This document shows, one piece after another, positions 62,695-64,000 of a stretch of 64,000 nt of DNA (its first letter is position 1; the number at the start of each line of letters is the position of its first letter). Below the pieces are notes generated by a model. That model saw nothing but the letters and a program-made list of their open reading frames with translations, was not told the origin of the DNA and made no database searches. A program made the position numbers and the translations under genes. The DNA is from Pantoea brenneri (GTDB lineage: Bacteria > Pseudomonadota > Gammaproteobacteria > Enterobacterales > Enterobacteriaceae). Location: NCBI GenBank assembly GCA_002095305.1, contig MIEI01000013.1:1-64000 (forward strand), given 5' to 3'.

Positions 62695-62715
62695 GGCAGG
62701 TCGTCTAAGCTAAAC

Positions 62716-63228
62716 TTAGAAGCTGTAACCTACGCCAGCAATCCAGGTGCCAACGTCAACGTTACGGATGCGGCTCTGCTCGTAGCCCACGTCCAGTGCA
62801 ACGTTTTCGATTGGGTTGAACTGCATACCAGCGCCGTATGAGAAACCTACGTCGCTGCTATCAGATTTGTCACGTGAAGCGGTGTCGTTCTGCTGGAATT
62901 TACCATAGCCGATACCCACAACACCGTAGATGCTTGCCCAGTCGTTCAGACGGTAAGCAGGACCACCAGTGATGCCGTAGTATTGACCTTTGTTGTAAAA
63001 GCCATCTTCGGTACGATCTTTTTCGGTGTAGGTGAATGAGCCGATCCAACCCAGTGGGTTAGAACCGTCTTCATAGCGGTATTTCAGGTTGAAGCCGTTA
63101 GCTTTGTTAGCCACGCCCTGGTAATCGCTCTGAGCATAGCCACCAGTTACGGTGCTCTGTGCCATTGCTGAACCTGCAGATACTGCCAGTACACAGGCTA
63201 ATGCTGAAAGACATGCAATTTTTTTCAT
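62716..63228 (-). CDS. ompX: Outer-membrane protein OmpX
   Basis: Eight-stranded beta-barrel of the outer membrane. 170 residues (171 in E. coli). Signal peptide MKKIACLSALACVLAVSAGS with cleavage after MA, then STVTGGYAQSDYQG and the C-terminal GVGYSF with terminal Phe. ATG 63228 follows GAGGTGG. In relatives its 5' leader is targeted by sRNAs such as CyaR and MicA. Confidence 0.96.
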   Translation of the reverse strand: MKKIACLSALACVLAVSAGSAMAQSTVTGGYAQSDYQGVANKANGFNLKYRYEDGSNPLGWIGSFTYTEKDRTEDGFYNKGQYYGITGGPAYRLNDWASIYGVVGIGYGKFQQNDTASRDKSDSSDVGFSYGAGMQFNPIENVALDVGYEQSRIRNVDVGTWIAGVGYSF

Positions 63229-63596
63229 AACCACCTCAAATGTGAAAATACTTCTCTCCTGACAACGCTGAAAATATAACAAAAAATAGCGAGAAACTCT
63301 GCCCGCATTTTGTTGTCTAACAGAATGTTTGGTGTAACAGGAAGTTAATGCAACAACCTATGTCATTCATTTTTCTTATAAAAACCGTCATCTTCCTGCA
63401 ATAATTTTTTTTTCATGTTTTCGGTCTTTAAGTAAAATCCTAAAAAAACCTGACGTTTCTTTACCAAATTGGTCCTGAATCTGGCCAGAATTTGCGCAGT
63501 TAACGCAAATTTAAACGCCACTCTGTCATTTTTTTGCTCGCCATTTCCTTTACACTGACTGACTCATCGCGCTTATGACCAGGAAATGTATACAGG
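63229..63596. promoter_or_regulatory. Divergent ompX/rhtA regulatory region
   Basis: About 370 bp, AT-rich, with the ompX leader (minus) and rhtA promoter (plus). It holds an inverted repeat, AATTTGCG (63489-63496) and CGCAAATT (63504-63511), separated by 7 bp, which looks like a dimer operator for an unknown regulator. Confidence 0.5.
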
Positions 63597-64000
63597 ATGT
63601 CTGCCTCTTCAGCTCAAAAAAGCCTTACGCCCGTCTTGTTACCGATCGCCGTGCTGCTGATTGCGATGTTATCGCTGCAGGGTGGTGCCTCTCTGGCCAA
63701 AACACTGTTCCCGAGCGTCGGCGCGACCGGCATCACTGCCCTGCGTCTCGGCTTCGGCACCCTGATTCTCTGCCTGATCTTCAAACCATGGCGCTTACGC
63801 TTCAGCCGCGAACAGCGGATGCCGCTGTTGATGTATGGACTGGCGCTTGGTGCGATGAATTTTATGTTCTATCTGGCGATTCGTACCGTGCCGCTCGGGG
63901 TAGCGGTTGCACTGGAGTTTACCGGTCCGCTGGCGCTGGCGCTATTCGGATCGCGCCGCCTGCTCGATTTTGTCTGGGTGCTGCTGGCGGTGGTGGGATT
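63597..64000 (+). CDS. rhtA: Threonine/homoserine exporter RhtA, N-terminal part (cut by window edge)
   Basis: DMT/EamA-family inner-membrane exporter. About 134 residues are present, with four or so helices: LLIAMLSLQGGASLAKTLFP, GITALRLGFGTLILCLIFKP, GLALGAMNFMFYLAIRTVPL, LGVAVALEFTGPLALALFGS. The start ATG 63597 is tentative. Divergent from ompX, as in E. coli. Confidence 0.93.
   Translation, partial: MSASSAQKSLTPVLLPIAVLLIAMLSLQGGASLAKTLFPSVGATGITALRLGFGTLILCLIFKPWRLRFSREQRMPLLMYGLALGAMNFMFYLAIRTVPLGVAVALEFTGPLALALFGSRRLLDFVWVLLAVVG

Larger units (their letters stand above)
62327..62715. other. mntS/ompX intergenic region
   Basis: About 390 bp: 3' flank of mntS, the 16-bp repeat array, a GCTTCTGCAGAAGC palindrome near 62632-62645, and the ompX terminator. 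No gene is supported. Confidence 0.5.

Overview
This window is chromosomal DNA of a gamma-proteobacterium of the order Enterobacterales. Gene content and order follow the Escherichia coli K-12 segment from ftsK to rhtA almost gene for gene. The protein differences, and the lack of several E. coli genes (macAB, ybjX, hcp-hcr, ybjS-ybjT, mdfA, deoR, yliEF, ldtB), point to a relative such as Pantoea or Erwinia (Erwiniaceae). That placement is an inference from remembered sequences; no search was run. No rRNA, tRNA, intact insertion sequence, prophage or CRISPR array was found.

Layout. 1-7.9 kb: ftsK (5' part), lrp, trxB, cydDC, aat, infA. 8-12.9 kb: clpA-clpS, cspD, ybjD. 13-18.7 kb: lysO, poxB, ltaE, amiD-ybjQ, ybjP. 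18.8-22.6 kb: arginine transport genes artPIQM and artJ. 22.6-29.4 kb: rlmC, ybjO, the putrescine operon potFGHI, ybjN. 29.4-35.4 kb: rimK-nfsA-ybjC, grxA, ybjM, ybjL, the small RNA RybB, ybjG. 35.4-44.3 kb: dacC, a HAD phosphatase, yliI, then a small accessory pocket (an rpn nuclease gene, an orphan CRISPR-like repeat, a DUF3313 lipoprotein), a carbonic anhydrase, rimO and a DUF4385 gene. 44.2-54.4 kb: gsiABCD with iaaA (glutathione import and isoaspartyl dipeptide cleavage), moeAB, ybiT. 54.6-60.1 kb: an insertion relative to E. coli, with an H-NS family gene and a three-gene tripartite efflux operon. 60.3-64 kb: ybiR, mntR, a MntR-boxed microprotein operon with mntS, a 16-bp-periodic repeat array, ompX and rhtA (5' part).

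Sequence quality. Seven conserved genes (trxB, cydC, ybjD, rimK, ybjC, gsiA, and the efflux outer-membrane gene) are broken by eight single-base deletions. All are -1, and each is repaired by restoring one base to a GG or CC pair that would then read GGG or CCC. This looks like homopolymer undercalling in the assembly rather than gene decay.

Most interesting items: (1) a MntR operator and promoter driving a 25-residue membrane microprotein followed by an N-terminally extended, Cys-rich MntS; (2) eight exactly phased, degenerate 16-bp repeats between mntS and ompX; (3) a strong internal ribosome site in rpn that would make a 73-residue C-terminal product, as for RpnS antitoxins; (4) a solitary type I-E-like CRISPR repeat.
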